DNA of 9,496 bases from an uncultured Clostridia bacterium (GTDB lineage Bacteria > Bacillota > Clostridia > Oscillospirales > CAG-272): positions 1 through 9,496 of the forward strand of contig CAMGCN010000018.1 of NCBI GenBank assembly GCA_946040935.1, given 5' to 3'. The notes under the pieces were generated by a model, which was given only the letters and a program-made list of their open reading frames with translations, was not told where the DNA came from and did not search any database. The stretch's first letter is position 1. Every line of letters starts with the position of its first letter. The translations under genes were made by a program, and so were the position numbers. Of this stretch, positions 1 to 7,077 are shown piece by piece.

Positions 1-139
1 GCGTCTTTCTCCGCACCGAAAATCCCACAAAATTCCGCTCGTTTCATAAAAAACACAACGGTCAATGCAATATCGGCGATTTTCGGATTTTGTGATAGAA
101 ATCCGTACTTTATGTTGTTTTGTAAGGTGTTATTATTTT

Positions 140-146
140 AAGGGGA
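140..146 (+). promoter_or_regulatory. Ribosome binding site that fixes the SLOG gene start
   Basis: AAGGGGA lies five bases before ATG 152. The longer reading frame from ATG 65 has no comparable site, so 152 is the preferred start. Confidence 0.75.
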
Positions 147-151
147 AAAAT

Positions 152-649
152 ATGGGAAAATCATGTGCGTTTACGGGCCACCGTCCGGCAAAATTTGCTT
201 TTGGATATGATGAGTCCGACAAACGTTGTATCGAATTGAAAAGAAAGCTCCGTGATACGGTGACTTCCCTTTGCTTTGAGGGCTACACCACATTTTATGT
301 AGGTATGGCAGAGGGGGTAGATATATGGGCGGCGGAGTGCTTAATTGACCTTTTAGAATTTTTTCGCAAGATTGAGTTATGCGCCGTAATACCCTTCAGA
401 GAACAGAAAGTCGGCATGAATTCCGATTATAAAGCGAGATATGAAAGAATACTTGAATATGCCACTCAAACCTTTGTAATAAGCGAAAAACTGACAAAAG
501 GCTGTTTCAAGGCGAGAAATTATTTTATGGTAGAGCAGAGCGACGCGCTCGTTGCCGTATATGATGAAATTAATTCCCGTTCGGGAACGGGCCAGACAAT
601 TCGCCATGCGGAAGGTCTGTCAAAGAGAATAATACTTATAAAGCCTTAA
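152..649 (+). CDS. SLOG-family protein, DUF1273 / YpsA-like
   Basis: The protein has 165 residues, close to B. subtilis YpsA (about 180). It carries the family signature TGHRP at residues 8-12, a Rossmann-type GMAEGVD stretch at 51-57 followed by W59, and a C-terminal SGTGQT segment before the final beta strand. Together these mark the DUF1273 branch of the SLOG superfamily, whose Rossmann-like fold is thought to bind nucleotides or nucleotide-derived ligands. YpsA itself has been linked to cell division and stress; no reaction is established, so function here is open. No signal peptide or membrane segment is visible, so it should be cytosolic. I start it at ATG 152 because AAGGGGA (140-146) sits at ideal distance. 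An in-frame ATG at 65 has no ribosome site and adds residues unlike the family. It appears monocistronic, ending in the terminator at 718-756. Confidence 0.88.
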   Translation: MGKSCAFTGHRPAKFAFGYDESDKRCIELKRKLRDTVTSLCFEGYTTFYVGMAEGVDIWAAECLIDLLEFFRKIELCAVIPFREQKVGMNSDYKARYERILEYATQTFVISEKLTKGCFKARNYFMVEQSDALVAVYDEINSRSGTGQTIRHAEGLSKRIILIKP

Positions 650-717
650 TTTGCGGGACGTGTGATTTGCGTTTTAATATTGTCACAGTTTGAAAAAATT
701 ATATATTATTCCGGGAT

Positions 718-756
718 AACTACCCGACCTATTTTCGGTCGGGTAGTTTGTTTTTT
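718..756 (+). terminator. Intrinsic terminator of the SLOG gene
   Basis: A perfect 12-bp stem pairs 718-729 (AACTACCCGACC) with 737-748 around a 7-base loop. It runs into a T-rich tract at 747-756 broken by a single G. It begins 68 bases after the SLOG stop codon. There is no A-tract on the left side, so it should act only on rightward transcription. It insulates the SLOG gene from the SOS promoter downstream. Confidence 0.92.
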
Positions 757-839
757 CGGCAGTAATTAATTTTTTGTACTTTTGCTTTGGTATGCGCTTA
801 ACTTGTGGTATTTTTTACTTAACAGATTAACAAAAATAT

Positions 840-853
840 CGAACAAATGTTCT
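840..853. promoter_or_regulatory. LexA (DinR-type) SOS box 1
   Basis: CGAACAAATGTTCT contains the palindromic core GAAC-AAAT-GTTC (841-852), matching the Gram-positive LexA operator pattern GAAC-N4-GTTC. It abuts the -35 hexamer of the polymerase promoter, sharing the base at 853. A bound repressor would block RNA polymerase. The same 14-mer recurs at 891-904. Confidence 0.9.
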
Positions 854-881
854 TGACGGCTGTCTGTTTGAGCGATATAAT
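853..881 (+). promoter_or_regulatory. SOS-controlled sigma-A promoter of the Y-family polymerase gene
   Basis: TTGACG (853-858) and TATAAT (876-881) are separated by the ideal 17 bp, predicting a transcription start near 887-890. LexA boxes lie immediately upstream and at about +1 to +14, so the promoter should be strong but tightly repressed until DNA damage. The predicted leader is about 33 bases. Confidence 0.88.
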
Positions 882-890
882 AATATCAAT

Positions 891-904
891 CGAACAAATG
901 TTCT
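891..904. promoter_or_regulatory. LexA (DinR-type) SOS box 2
   Basis: This is an exact second copy of CGAACAAATGTTCT, with palindrome core 892-903, lying over the predicted transcription start. The two operators are 51 bp apart centre to centre, close to five helical turns, so they face nearly the same side of the DNA. That geometry would allow two LexA dimers to act together. Confidence 0.9.
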
Positions 905-920
905 AAAAAGCGGACGGAAT

Positions 921-2138
921 ATGGAAAGAACAATTTTACACGTTGATATGAATAATTTTTTTGCGTCTGTGGAATGTATGAAACGGCCTATACTTTGGGG
1001 CGTTCCCGTCGCTGTGTGCGGAGACGAAGAGCTGCGACACGGTATAGTTCTCGCAAAAAACTATGAAGCGAAATCTTATGGCATAACTACGGGTGAGCCG
1101 ATATGCCGTGCGAGGGAAAAATGTCCCAACCTTGTGATAGTGCCTGCACATATGGAAGACTACGTAAGGATATCCTGCGAGGCTAAAAAGCTGTACAGCA
1201 CATATACCGACAGGGTGGAGAGCTATGGGATAGACGAGTGTTGGTTAGATGTTACTGGCAGCGGTGCGCTTTTCGGTGACGGCAGGAGTATAGCCGACGA
1301 TATTCGCAGAAGAGTAAAGAGGGAGCTCGGGCTTACCGTTTCGGTCGGAGTATCGTATAATAAAGTGTTTGCAAAGCTCGGCTCTGATTACAAAAAACCC
1401 GATGCCGTGACGGTAATTGATAAGGAAAACTACCGTTCGATAGTATGGCCGCTTCCCGTAACCGATCTTTTGTTTGTCGGACGGAAAACAGGAGCGAGGC
1501 TGAAAAGTCTCGGTATCGAAACGATAGGTCAGCTTGCCTTGGCAAACGAAGAGTATTTATATAAATATCTCGGTAAAAACGGACTTGTTTTGCATTGTTA
1601 CGCTATGGGCGCCGACAGCTCGGCGGTTATGAAATACGACGAAGAATATGAGGAGAAAAGCATAGGAAACTCCACTACCGCACCGCGCGATATAATAACC
1701 GAAGATGATGCCAAGGTGATTTTCACCGTTCTTGCCGAGAGCGTTTCCCGCCGTTTGCGTAAGCGCGGAAAGAAAGCTACCGTTATAAAAATAAGCGTAA
1801 GATACAACACCCTCAAAAGCTACGAGAAACAGTGCAAATGTGAGCCGACATTTGTAACGCGCGATCTTGTGAAAATAGCGATGATGCTGTTTTTGTCAAG
1901 TCGGGACAGGAAAATACCCGTTCGCTCTCTCGGCATACAGTGTGCAGGACTCGAGGAGGCGGACGAATGGCAGATAACCCTTTTCGGAAAAAATGAAGAT
2001 GACGCACGAAACGAAGAGCTTGAAAAGACGATTGACTCGGTGAGGGAAAAGTACGGTGATAATATTATAAGTCGGGGTATAGTTCTCAGCGACGGCGCTC
2101 TGTCGGGATTTACTCCTTCTCAGAAACGGCTGGTGTGA
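921..2138 (+). CDS. Y-family translesion DNA polymerase (DinB/UvrX-like), SOS-regulated
   Basis: The 405-residue protein is an error-prone lesion-bypass polymerase. The catalytic carboxylates are D9 (in HVDMNNFF) and D105-E106 (in SYGIDECW). F14 falls at the steric-gate position that excludes ribonucleotides. Palm and fingers cover about 1-170, with RHGIVLAKNYEAK at 39-51; the thumb (helix-hairpin-helix) lies at about 175-240 and the little finger at about 245-350. QITLF at 351-355 fits the sliding-clamp-binding motif QxxLF. The REKYGDNIISRG tail resembles Firmicutes PolY2/UvrX/YqjW-type polymerases more than PolY1, so I leave the symbol blank. ATG 921 is preceded only by a poor ribosome site (GGACGG), so translation may be modest. 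Two LexA boxes lie just upstream, which fits SOS induction. It is close to usual full length and looks intact. Confidence 0.95.
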   Translation: MERTILHVDMNNFFASVECMKRPILWGVPVAVCGDEELRHGIVLAKNYEAKSYGITTGEPICRAREKCPNLVIVPAHMEDYVRISCEAKKLYSTYTDRVESYGIDECWLDVTGSGALFGDGRSIADDIRRRVKRELGLTVSVGVSYNKVFAKLGSDYKKPDAVTVIDKENYRSIVWPLPVTDLLFVGRKTGARLKSLGIETIGQLALANEEYLYKYLGKNGLVLHCYAMGADSSAVMKYDEEYEEKSIGNSTTAPRDIITEDDAKVIFTVLAESVSRRLRKRGKKATVIKISVRYNTLKSYEKQCKCEPTFVTRDLVKIAMMLFLSSRDRKIPVRSLGIQCAGLEEADEWQITLFGKNEDDARNEELEKTIDSVREKYGDNIISRGIVLSDGALSGFTPSQKRLV

Positions 2139-2140
2139 TA

Positions 2141-2168
2141 TTGACAAAACCCGATTTTGTGGTATACT
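2141..2168 (+). promoter_or_regulatory. Extended -10 promoter of the glycosidase-cca unit
   Basis: Consensus TTGACA (2141-2146) and TATACT (2163-2168) are 16 bp apart, with an extended -10 TG dinucleotide at 2160-2161. Transcription would start near 2175. The -35 lies two bases after the polymerase stop codon. An inverted repeat, ACAAAA (2144-2149) and TTTTGT (2155-2160) around CCCGA, lies between the hexamers and overlaps the -35; it could be chance or an operator. Confidence 0.8.
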
Positions 2169-2184
2169 TATCTATATAACATGC

Positions 2185-2190
2185 GGGGGT
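2185..2190 (+). promoter_or_regulatory. Ribosome binding site implying a TTG start
   Basis: GGGGGT ends eight bases before TTG 2199, the normal spacing. ATG 2181 lies upstream of this site with only about six transcribed bases before it, and ATG 2157 lies inside the promoter. Neither can use this site, so TTG 2199 is favoured. Confidence 0.65.
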
Positions 2191-2198
2191 ATGTATAT

Positions 2199-3371
2199 TT
2201 GAAAAAAGCTGATAACAACCTTAACGGAAAAGTAAAAAAAGCTCTTATGCGGATAGGTGTGGGGATGCTCTCCCTTTTGCTCGGCGGAGTTTTCTCTTTT
2301 TATCTTGCGATAGGCTGCGGACTCCTCCCGGAGGTTCAGTCTGTTTGGATAGGCTCTGCCATGACGACCTTTCATAACCATTGGCTTGCCGAGGCTTTTA
2401 TTCCGCAAAGCGTTATAGACAGTGTCATAAATGCGAATAAAGTGGATGACAGCAATGTGGAGTCGACGGTGCAAATAGAAAAGCCGGAGGAAAAGCCTCA
2501 CGTCAAAACTCCCGAGGAAAAAGAGGCGGAGGAAGAGCAAAAATATAGAGCCGAGGGATATGAAAAGCTCTCGTCGGGAGTTTATCTTAAAGAGGTTACA
2601 GGCGCGACAAATTCGGGTAAATTTGTCGGCTATCTCATGCTGTGTACAGATCCGTCACGTGTAAAGCTCGTTGATACGGACAGACAGTTTTCCTGCGGCG
2701 CGACTGTCGCCATGATGATTGAAAAGAGCGGCGCGGTCGCCGGTATAAACGGCGGCGGATTTAACGACGGACCTAATTACGATTCAAACGGCGGCACGCC
2801 TTCCGGTATAATTATAGAGGACGGGGAGCTTGTATGCCCGAGAAATTATGATTCCAATTTCCGCATTATAGGTATTAACTCCGAGGGAACAATGATACTT
2901 AAAAACGGAAGCGCCGCATGGGCTATGGAAAACGGACTTCGCTGCGCTGTTTCGGCCGAGCAGTTTCTTATAGTTGACGGAGAGCGTATGATAACTAAAG
3001 GCGACGGCGGTTGGGGAATAGCTCCGCGTACCGCACTCGGTCAGAGAAAAAGCGGAGAGATTATATTACTTGCAATTGACGGCAGACAGCTCGGATACTC
3101 AATAGGAGCGGATCTCGTTTCCATTCAGGAAATACTGTATGAAGAGGGTTGTATAAACGCCGCTATGATGGACGGCGGAAGCAGTACCGTCATGGAAAAG
3201 GCGACTTATTCGGAAGACGGCAGCTGTACGGTTGAGCTGATAAATAAACCTAATCTCGGGACAGAGCTTTCGGATCAGAGATATATAAATAACGCATGGG
3301 TTATAATGCCTAAAGTGAGCGCTGCCGAAACCGAAGAGGCGGAGAATGTATCTGAAGGAACGACAGAATGA
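2199..3371 (+). CDS. Membrane-anchored phosphodiester glycosidase family protein (NAGPA domain)
   Basis: From TTG 2199 the protein has 390 residues. A basic N-terminus (residues 2-18) and a hydrophobic segment at about 19-38 predict a single membrane anchor or uncleaved signal, placing the rest outside the cell. A Glu/Lys/Pro-rich linker spans about 92-118. The C-terminal domain matches the NAGPA (phosphodiester glycosidase, PF09992) fold: NGGGFNDG at 184-191, APRTALG at 275-281, IDGR at 293-296 and MMDGGSST at 323-330. Relatives of human uncovering enzyme cleave sugar-phosphodiester bonds; in bacteria the domain often occurs in cell-surface proteins, probably acting on envelope polysaccharide. 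The substrate here is unknown. Its stop overlaps the cca start by 4 bp, so the two should be co-translated. The in-frame ATG at 2247 is a less likely alternative start. Confidence 0.85.
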   Translation: MKKADNNLNGKVKKALMRIGVGMLSLLLGGVFSFYLAIGCGLLPEVQSVWIGSAMTTFHNHWLAEAFIPQSVIDSVINANKVDDSNVESTVQIEKPEEKPHVKTPEEKEAEEEQKYRAEGYEKLSSGVYLKEVTGATNSGKFVGYLMLCTDPSRVKLVDTDRQFSCGATVAMMIEKSGAVAGINGGGFNDGPNYDSNGGTPSGIIIEDGELVCPRNYDSNFRIIGINSEGTMILKNGSAAWAMENGLRCAVSAEQFLIVDGERMITKGDGGWGIAPRTALGQRKSGEIILLAIDGRQLGYSIGADLVSIQEILYEEGCINAAMMDGGSSTVMEKATYSEDGSCTVELINKPNLGTELSDQRYINNAWVIMPKVSAAETEEAENVSEGTTE

Positions 3372-4510
3372 TGATAGAAAAATCCCCTGAAGGTATACGA
3401 AAAATATTGGAAATATTGATAAGTGAAGGATACGAAGCTTATCTTGTGGGCGGTTGCGTACGCGACCGCCTTCTTGGTTTTGAACCTAAAGACTATGATG
3501 TGACGACAAACGCCAAACCTCATGATGTGGTAAAGTGCTTTAGAGATTACAGGGTGATTGAAACGGGGATAAAACACGGGACTGTCACGGTTATATGCGA
3601 GGGAGAGCAGTGTGAGATTACCACCTTCCGTACAGACGGAGTGTATACTGACAACCGACATCCCGATAATGTGACCTTTTCGGACGATCTGGCGTCAGAC
3701 CTTTCACGGCGTGATTTTACCGTCAACTCTATGGCATGGGGACAGAACGGGCTCGTTGACCTGTTCGGCGGTGAAGCAGATCTGAAAAACGGGGTAATCC
3801 GCGCCGTAGGTGAATCCGAAAAAAGATTTTCCGAGGACGCTTTGCGTATAATGCGAGCCTTGCGTTTTTCAAGTCGTTTTGGCTTTGAAATAGAAAAGGA
3901 AACGGCTGTCGGAATGAGAAAATGCGCTCATCTGCTTGAAAACATCGCAAGAGAGAGGATATTTAGCGAGCTTGTCGGTATCGTAATGGGCAAAAGTGCG
4001 TTTTCGGTCACCCGTGATTTTGCCGATATTCTGTCTTTTGCAGTGGGAAAAACAACTCCGGTATCGGACTATCTTGCGCTCGATTCGGACGTGCGTCTTG
4101 CCGCTTTGTTCTCGCAAAATACCGACGCGATAAAGTCGCTTAAAACTTCGCGGACGACGGAAAACACGGTTGCATATCTTATAGAAAACGCAGACTCTTT
4201 ACTTCCCGAGGATATCCCTTCGGCACAGAGATTTATAAGACGGCATGGCTATGAACTTGCGCTGAAGCTATGTCTTTTGCGCGCTGACAAAGAGGCATAT
4301 ACAAAAGTAACAGATGTCAAACGCGCTCACCTGCCGAGCAGAATATATGACCTCGCGGTGCGCGGAAACGATATAATTCTTGCGGGATATTCGGGCGCGC
4401 AGGTGTCACGTGCGCTTGAAATTGCGCTCGACGGAGTAATCAGCGGAGAGTGTAGGAACAGAAAAAAAGATATTTTAGAGTATATTGACTCGAAAAAAGA
4501 CGGTATATGA
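3368..4510 (+). CDS. cca: CCA tRNA nucleotidyltransferase (class II)
   Basis: The 380-residue enzyme adds or repairs the 3' CCA end of tRNAs from CTP and ATP. The nucleotidyltransferase head has LVGGCVRDRLLG at 26-37 and the metal-binding pair D42/D44 in KDYDVTT. Then come the flexible-loop and RRDFTVN region (114-120) and a complete EDxxR template motif, EDALR at 156-160, followed by IMRALRFSSRFGF. The C-terminal half (about 190-380) is helical in character, less conserved, and shows no HD phosphohydrolase motif. The length is near that of B. subtilis Cca (397). A split CC-adding/A-adding system cannot be excluded without the genome, but the intact template motif favours full CCA addition. 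AAGGA at 3355-3359 is well placed for ATG 3368. A second ATG follows directly at 3371. Confidence 0.93.
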   Translation: MMIEKSPEGIRKILEILISEGYEAYLVGGCVRDRLLGFEPKDYDVTTNAKPHDVVKCFRDYRVIETGIKHGTVTVICEGEQCEITTFRTDGVYTDNRHPDNVTFSDDLASDLSRRDFTVNSMAWGQNGLVDLFGGEADLKNGVIRAVGESEKRFSEDALRIMRALRFSSRFGFEIEKETAVGMRKCAHLLENIARERIFSELVGIVMGKSAFSVTRDFADILSFAVGKTTPVSDYLALDSDVRLAALFSQNTDAIKSLKTSRTTENTVAYLIENADSLLPEDIPSAQRFIRRHGYELALKLCLLRADKEAYTKVTDVKRAHLPSRIYDLAVRGNDIILAGYSGAQVSRALEIALDGVISGECRNRKKDILEYIDSKKDGI

Positions 4511-4551
4511 GATGTTTATATCCGATATAGTTTCTTTTTTCATTAACATTA

Positions 4552-4580
4552 TTTACAATTTCACGTATTAATGATATAAT
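4552..4580 (+). promoter_or_regulatory. Promoter of the gdpP-rplI-dnaB-tilS operon
   Basis: TTTACA (4552-4557) and TATAAT (4575-4580) are separated by 17 bp, with an extended -10 TG at 4572-4573. Transcription should start near 4587, leaving a leader of about 27 bases with the ribosome site AAGGGA at 4604-4609. It is the only good promoter seen before the four linked genes. Confidence 0.82.
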
Positions 4581-4613
4581 AAATAATCAAACTATATTTA
4601 TAAAAGGGAAATT

Positions 4614-6626
4614 ATGACAGAAGAAAGCAAATCCAAGAAAAAGAGATATATTAACCTTCAAAGTGTCGTATCGGTGATAACTACGCTCGTTTTTTTCGGC
4701 GTGTATATTTATATTGCCTCCTTTGTGACAGAACGGACTCTGCTCTTCGGCATTATTATGTTAGTCCTGTGTTTGTGTACGCTGTTGATTTTGCAGGCGT
4801 TAAACAAGTATGTTTTTGCGCGTAAAGTGCGGGCCGAAGAAGAGGAACAGCATACGGTCTCGGATCTTGCACGCGGACTTCTCGGTCGGCTCGGTATCCC
4901 TGTCGCCATATGTAATGAGGCAGGCAAAATAATCTGGCATAATGTCTCGTTCAGAAAGGCCGCAGGAGCAGAAGACTCTTATTTCGGCTCTGATATTTCA
5001 AGCATAGCGGATTTTGACTACCGTAAAATCACAGACGCACATGAAAACATCAGCGGCGGGAAATGTTCTGTAGGTGACGGTTTATATACCGTTAAAAGTT
5101 ATGATGTGAAGATAGAGGACAGGGACTATAATGTTCTTATTTTTACAGATATAACTGAACTTGAGCATGCGTATGCGAGGATAGATGAGGAGTCAACTCA
5201 AGTGGCTCATATAGTTATAGACAACTTAAGTGAGCTTTTGCAATATACTCCTGAAAAGTCGCGCTCGGCTTCCACCGAGATAGAGGGAATACTTTCCGAG
5301 TGGGCAAATTCTGTCGGAGGCGTTCTCAAAGAATATGAAAGGGATCATTTCCTCTTTATATTTCACAACTGTTACCTTGCCGATTTTACCAAAGATAAAT
5401 TTGACGTAATAAATAAAATCCGCGAGGTACGTATAGGAGACGGAAGTCTGCCTGTTACGGTTTCAATAGGCGTTTCGGCTATTGACGGACGGCTGGATGA
5501 AAAGGAAAAGGCGGCGCACACCGCACTCGACATGGCGCTTCAGAGAGGCGGAGATCAGGTCGCTGTCAAGTATGAAAACGAGATGGTTTTCTACGGCGGA
5601 AAGACAAAAACCGTTCAAAAAAGGACAAAGGTCAGAGCGCGCGTTTTTGTAAACGAGCTTATTCACCATATAAGCATGAGTACAAATGTTCTGATAATGG
5701 GACATGCGGGAGCGGATCTCGATTCACTTGGCGCGTGCGTCGGTATAGCAAAGCTCGTACAGTTCTGCGGAGTGGACGCTAATATCGTTGCAGATTCGGA
5801 CGATCCGAATAACGAGAGATTTTTCAAAAAGCTCTCGTCTATGCCTGGCTATGAGGGAATAGTAATCGACCGTGCGGAAGCGCTCGAGCTTAATCATTCC
5901 TCAAGCTTGCTCGTGGTTGTTGATGTAAATAACAGAGAAAAGTTTGAGAGTCCCGATTTATTTGCGAGCGTGAATAAAGCCGTGGTTATCGACCATCATA
6001 TAAAGAACGATGAATATGAGGTGGCGTTCTCATATATTGAGCCGTCGGCCTCTTCGACTTGCGAGATAGTTTCCGAGCTGCTCGAGCAGGCTCTTCCGAC
6101 GGGGTCGCTTACCAAGGACGAGGCTGATATGCTCCTTTCGGGAATATTGCTCGACACCAAACAGTTTACCAGAAATACGGGCTCGCGCACCTTCGGCGCG
6201 GCACAGTATTTGAGAAATCAGGGAGCTGTACCTGCAGACGCGCAGAACTATTATAAGAGCAGTGTAAACGAATTTACAAGAGAAGCGAGATTTGAGGGCA
6301 AGATAAAAACATATAAAGAAAATCTTGCTATCGCGGTAAACGATTATAATGACAATACCGCCGCCGATAGGATTATCGCCGCAAAGGTCGCGGATAAGCT
6401 CCTCGAGCTTGACAATGTGCTTGCCTCATTTGCTGTGCTTTCTATAGAAAAGGACGTCTATATTTCGGCCAGAAGCACGGGAAAAATCAATGTGCAGAAG
6501 ATTATGGAGTATATGGGCGGAGGCGGAAGCTACGATTCCTCCGCGACAAAGCTTGAGAATGTCGACCTTGAAAGCGGCGTCCTCAAGCTGAAAGAAGCGA
6601 TTGATAAATATTACAGAGAGGACTGA
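4614..6626 (+). CDS. gdpP: Cyclic-di-AMP phosphodiesterase GdpP (YybT family)
   Basis: The 670-residue protein hydrolyses c-di-AMP to pApA at the cytoplasmic membrane face, affecting osmotic balance and wall stress. Order of parts: two membrane segments (about 16-37 and 42-63), a PAS domain (about 85-185), a degenerate GGDEF domain (about 195-325, with the family signature RGGDQVAVK at 311-319), a DHH domain and a DHHA1 domain (about 540-665). Visible metal ligands are H364, D368 and D370 (GHAGADLDS), D437, D460-H461-H462 (DHH) and D514 (LLDTK). The catalytic core therefore looks intact. The length fits B. subtilis GdpP (659). The DHHA1 glycine motif reads GGGGS (635-639), where relatives I know carry His after the glycines. 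It is first in the operon and ends four bases before rplI. Confidence 0.95.
   Translation: MTEESKSKKKRYINLQSVVSVITTLVFFGVYIYIASFVTERTLLFGIIMLVLCLCTLLILQALNKYVFARKVRAEEEEQHTVSDLARGLLGRLGIPVAICNEAGKIIWHNVSFRKAAGAEDSYFGSDISSIADFDYRKITDAHENISGGKCSVGDGLYTVKSYDVKIEDRDYNVLIFTDITELEHAYARIDEESTQVAHIVIDNLSELLQYTPEKSRSASTEIEGILSEWANSVGGVLKEYERDHFLFIFHNCYLADFTKDKFDVINKIREVRIGDGSLPVTVSIGVSAIDGRLDEKEKAAHTALDMALQRGGDQVAVKYENEMVFYGGKTKTVQKRTKVRARVFVNELIHHISMSTNVLIMGHAGADLDSLGACVGIAKLVQFCGVDANIVADSDDPNNERFFKKLSSMPGYEGIVIDRAEALELNHSSSLLVVVDVNNREKFESPDLFASVNKAVVIDHHIKNDEYEVAFSYIEPSASSTCEIVSELLEQALPTGSLTKDEADMLLSGILLDTKQFTRNTGSRTFGAAQYLRNQGAVPADAQNYYKSSVNEFTREARFEGKIKTYKENLAIAVNDYNDNTAADRIIAAKVADKLLELDNVLASFAVLSIEKDVYISARSTGKINVQKIMEYMGGGGSYDSSATKLENVDLESGVLKLKEAIDKYYRED
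6616..6622 (+). promoter_or_regulatory. Ribosome binding site that fixes the rplI start
   Basis: GAGAGGA, inside the last codons of gdpP, ends eight bases before ATG 6631. A longer in-frame reading from TTG 6601 would place this site inside the gene and add ten residues not found in L9. Confidence 0.8.
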
Positions 6627-6630
6627 AAAA

Positions 6631-7077
6631 ATGAAAGTTGTTTTTTTACAGGATGTTAAAGGACAGGGGAAAAAAGGAGAAATTAAGAATGTTTCCGACG
6701 GATACGCCCGTAATTTTCTCATTCCCAAAAAATTGGCAGCCGAGGCAGATAATAAGACATTAAATGAAATGAAAGGCAAAAAGGCTTCCGAAGAACATCG
6801 TATAGAGCTCGAGAGGCAGAGCGCCGCAGATACGGCACGCCGCCTTGAAGAGATAAAAGTTATCATAAAGATGAGCGCAGGGGCGGACTCGCGTCTTTAC
6901 GGCTCTGTTACAAGTAAGGATATCGCAGAGAGTCTGAAAGAGCAGACGGGAATAGAAGTGGATAAGAGAAAGATAATTCTTCCCGAGCCGCTCAAGTCTT
7001 TTGGCTCATACAAGATTGACGTTAAGCTTTACGGAGAAATAACCGGAAAGATTAATGTTACGGTTACTGAAAAATGA
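6631..7077 (+). CDS. rplI: 50S ribosomal protein L9
   Basis: The 148-residue protein has the family's standard length. L9 binds 23S rRNA at the base of the L1 stalk and helps keep the reading frame. The N-terminal RNA-binding domain is canonical: [17 protein letters not shown] at 1-17, then [14 protein letters not shown] at 20-33. A long charged connecting helix covers about 40-75, and the C-terminal domain runs from about 78 to the end, with [10 protein letters not shown] near its start. It is the second gene of the operon, four bases after gdpP, and its stop overlaps the dnaB start by 4 bp. Nothing in it is unusual. Confidence 0.97.
   Translation: MKVVFLQDVKGQGKKGEIKNVSDGYARNFLIPKKLAAEADNKTLNEMKGKKASEEHRIELERQSAADTARRLEEIKVIIKMSAGADSRLYGSVTSKDIAESLKEQTGIEVDKRKIILPEPLKSFGSYKIDVKLYGEITGKINVTVTEK

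Noticed and set aside
1..47. Minus-strand reading frame starting at ATG 47 and leaving the window on the left, encoding about 15 residues
   Set aside because: It has no ribosome binding site, no clear promoter on that strand, and too few residues to recognise.
84..105. 7-bp inverted repeat CGGATTT / AAATCCG around an 8-base loop, upstream of the SLOG gene
   Set aside because: It is short, has no T-tract to be a terminator, and no promoter nearby makes it a credible operator.
1..141. Open + frame from the left edge to TAA 139-141, just before the SLOG ribosome site
   Set aside because: The translated residues resemble no known protein end and the region is AT-rich and non-coding in character. 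It could only be judged with sequence further left.
2191..2202. Tiny leader peptide ATG-TAT-ATT-TGA overlapping the TTG start
   Set aside because: The GGGGG ribosome site is almost touching this ATG, too close for initiation, and a three-codon peptide has no further support.
4501..4540. Possible terminator after cca: CGG-ATAT paired with ATATCCG (4518-4524), then a T-rich run at 4531-4540
   Set aside because: The stem is short, AT-rich and has a bulged T, it overlaps the stop codon, and six bases separate it from the T-run. It may be a weak terminator but I cannot support it.
5190..5595. Active diguanylate cyclase in the GGDEF region of GdpP
   Set aside because: The motif reads GGDQV, the degenerate signature of the GdpP family, and lacks the residues for cyclase activity.
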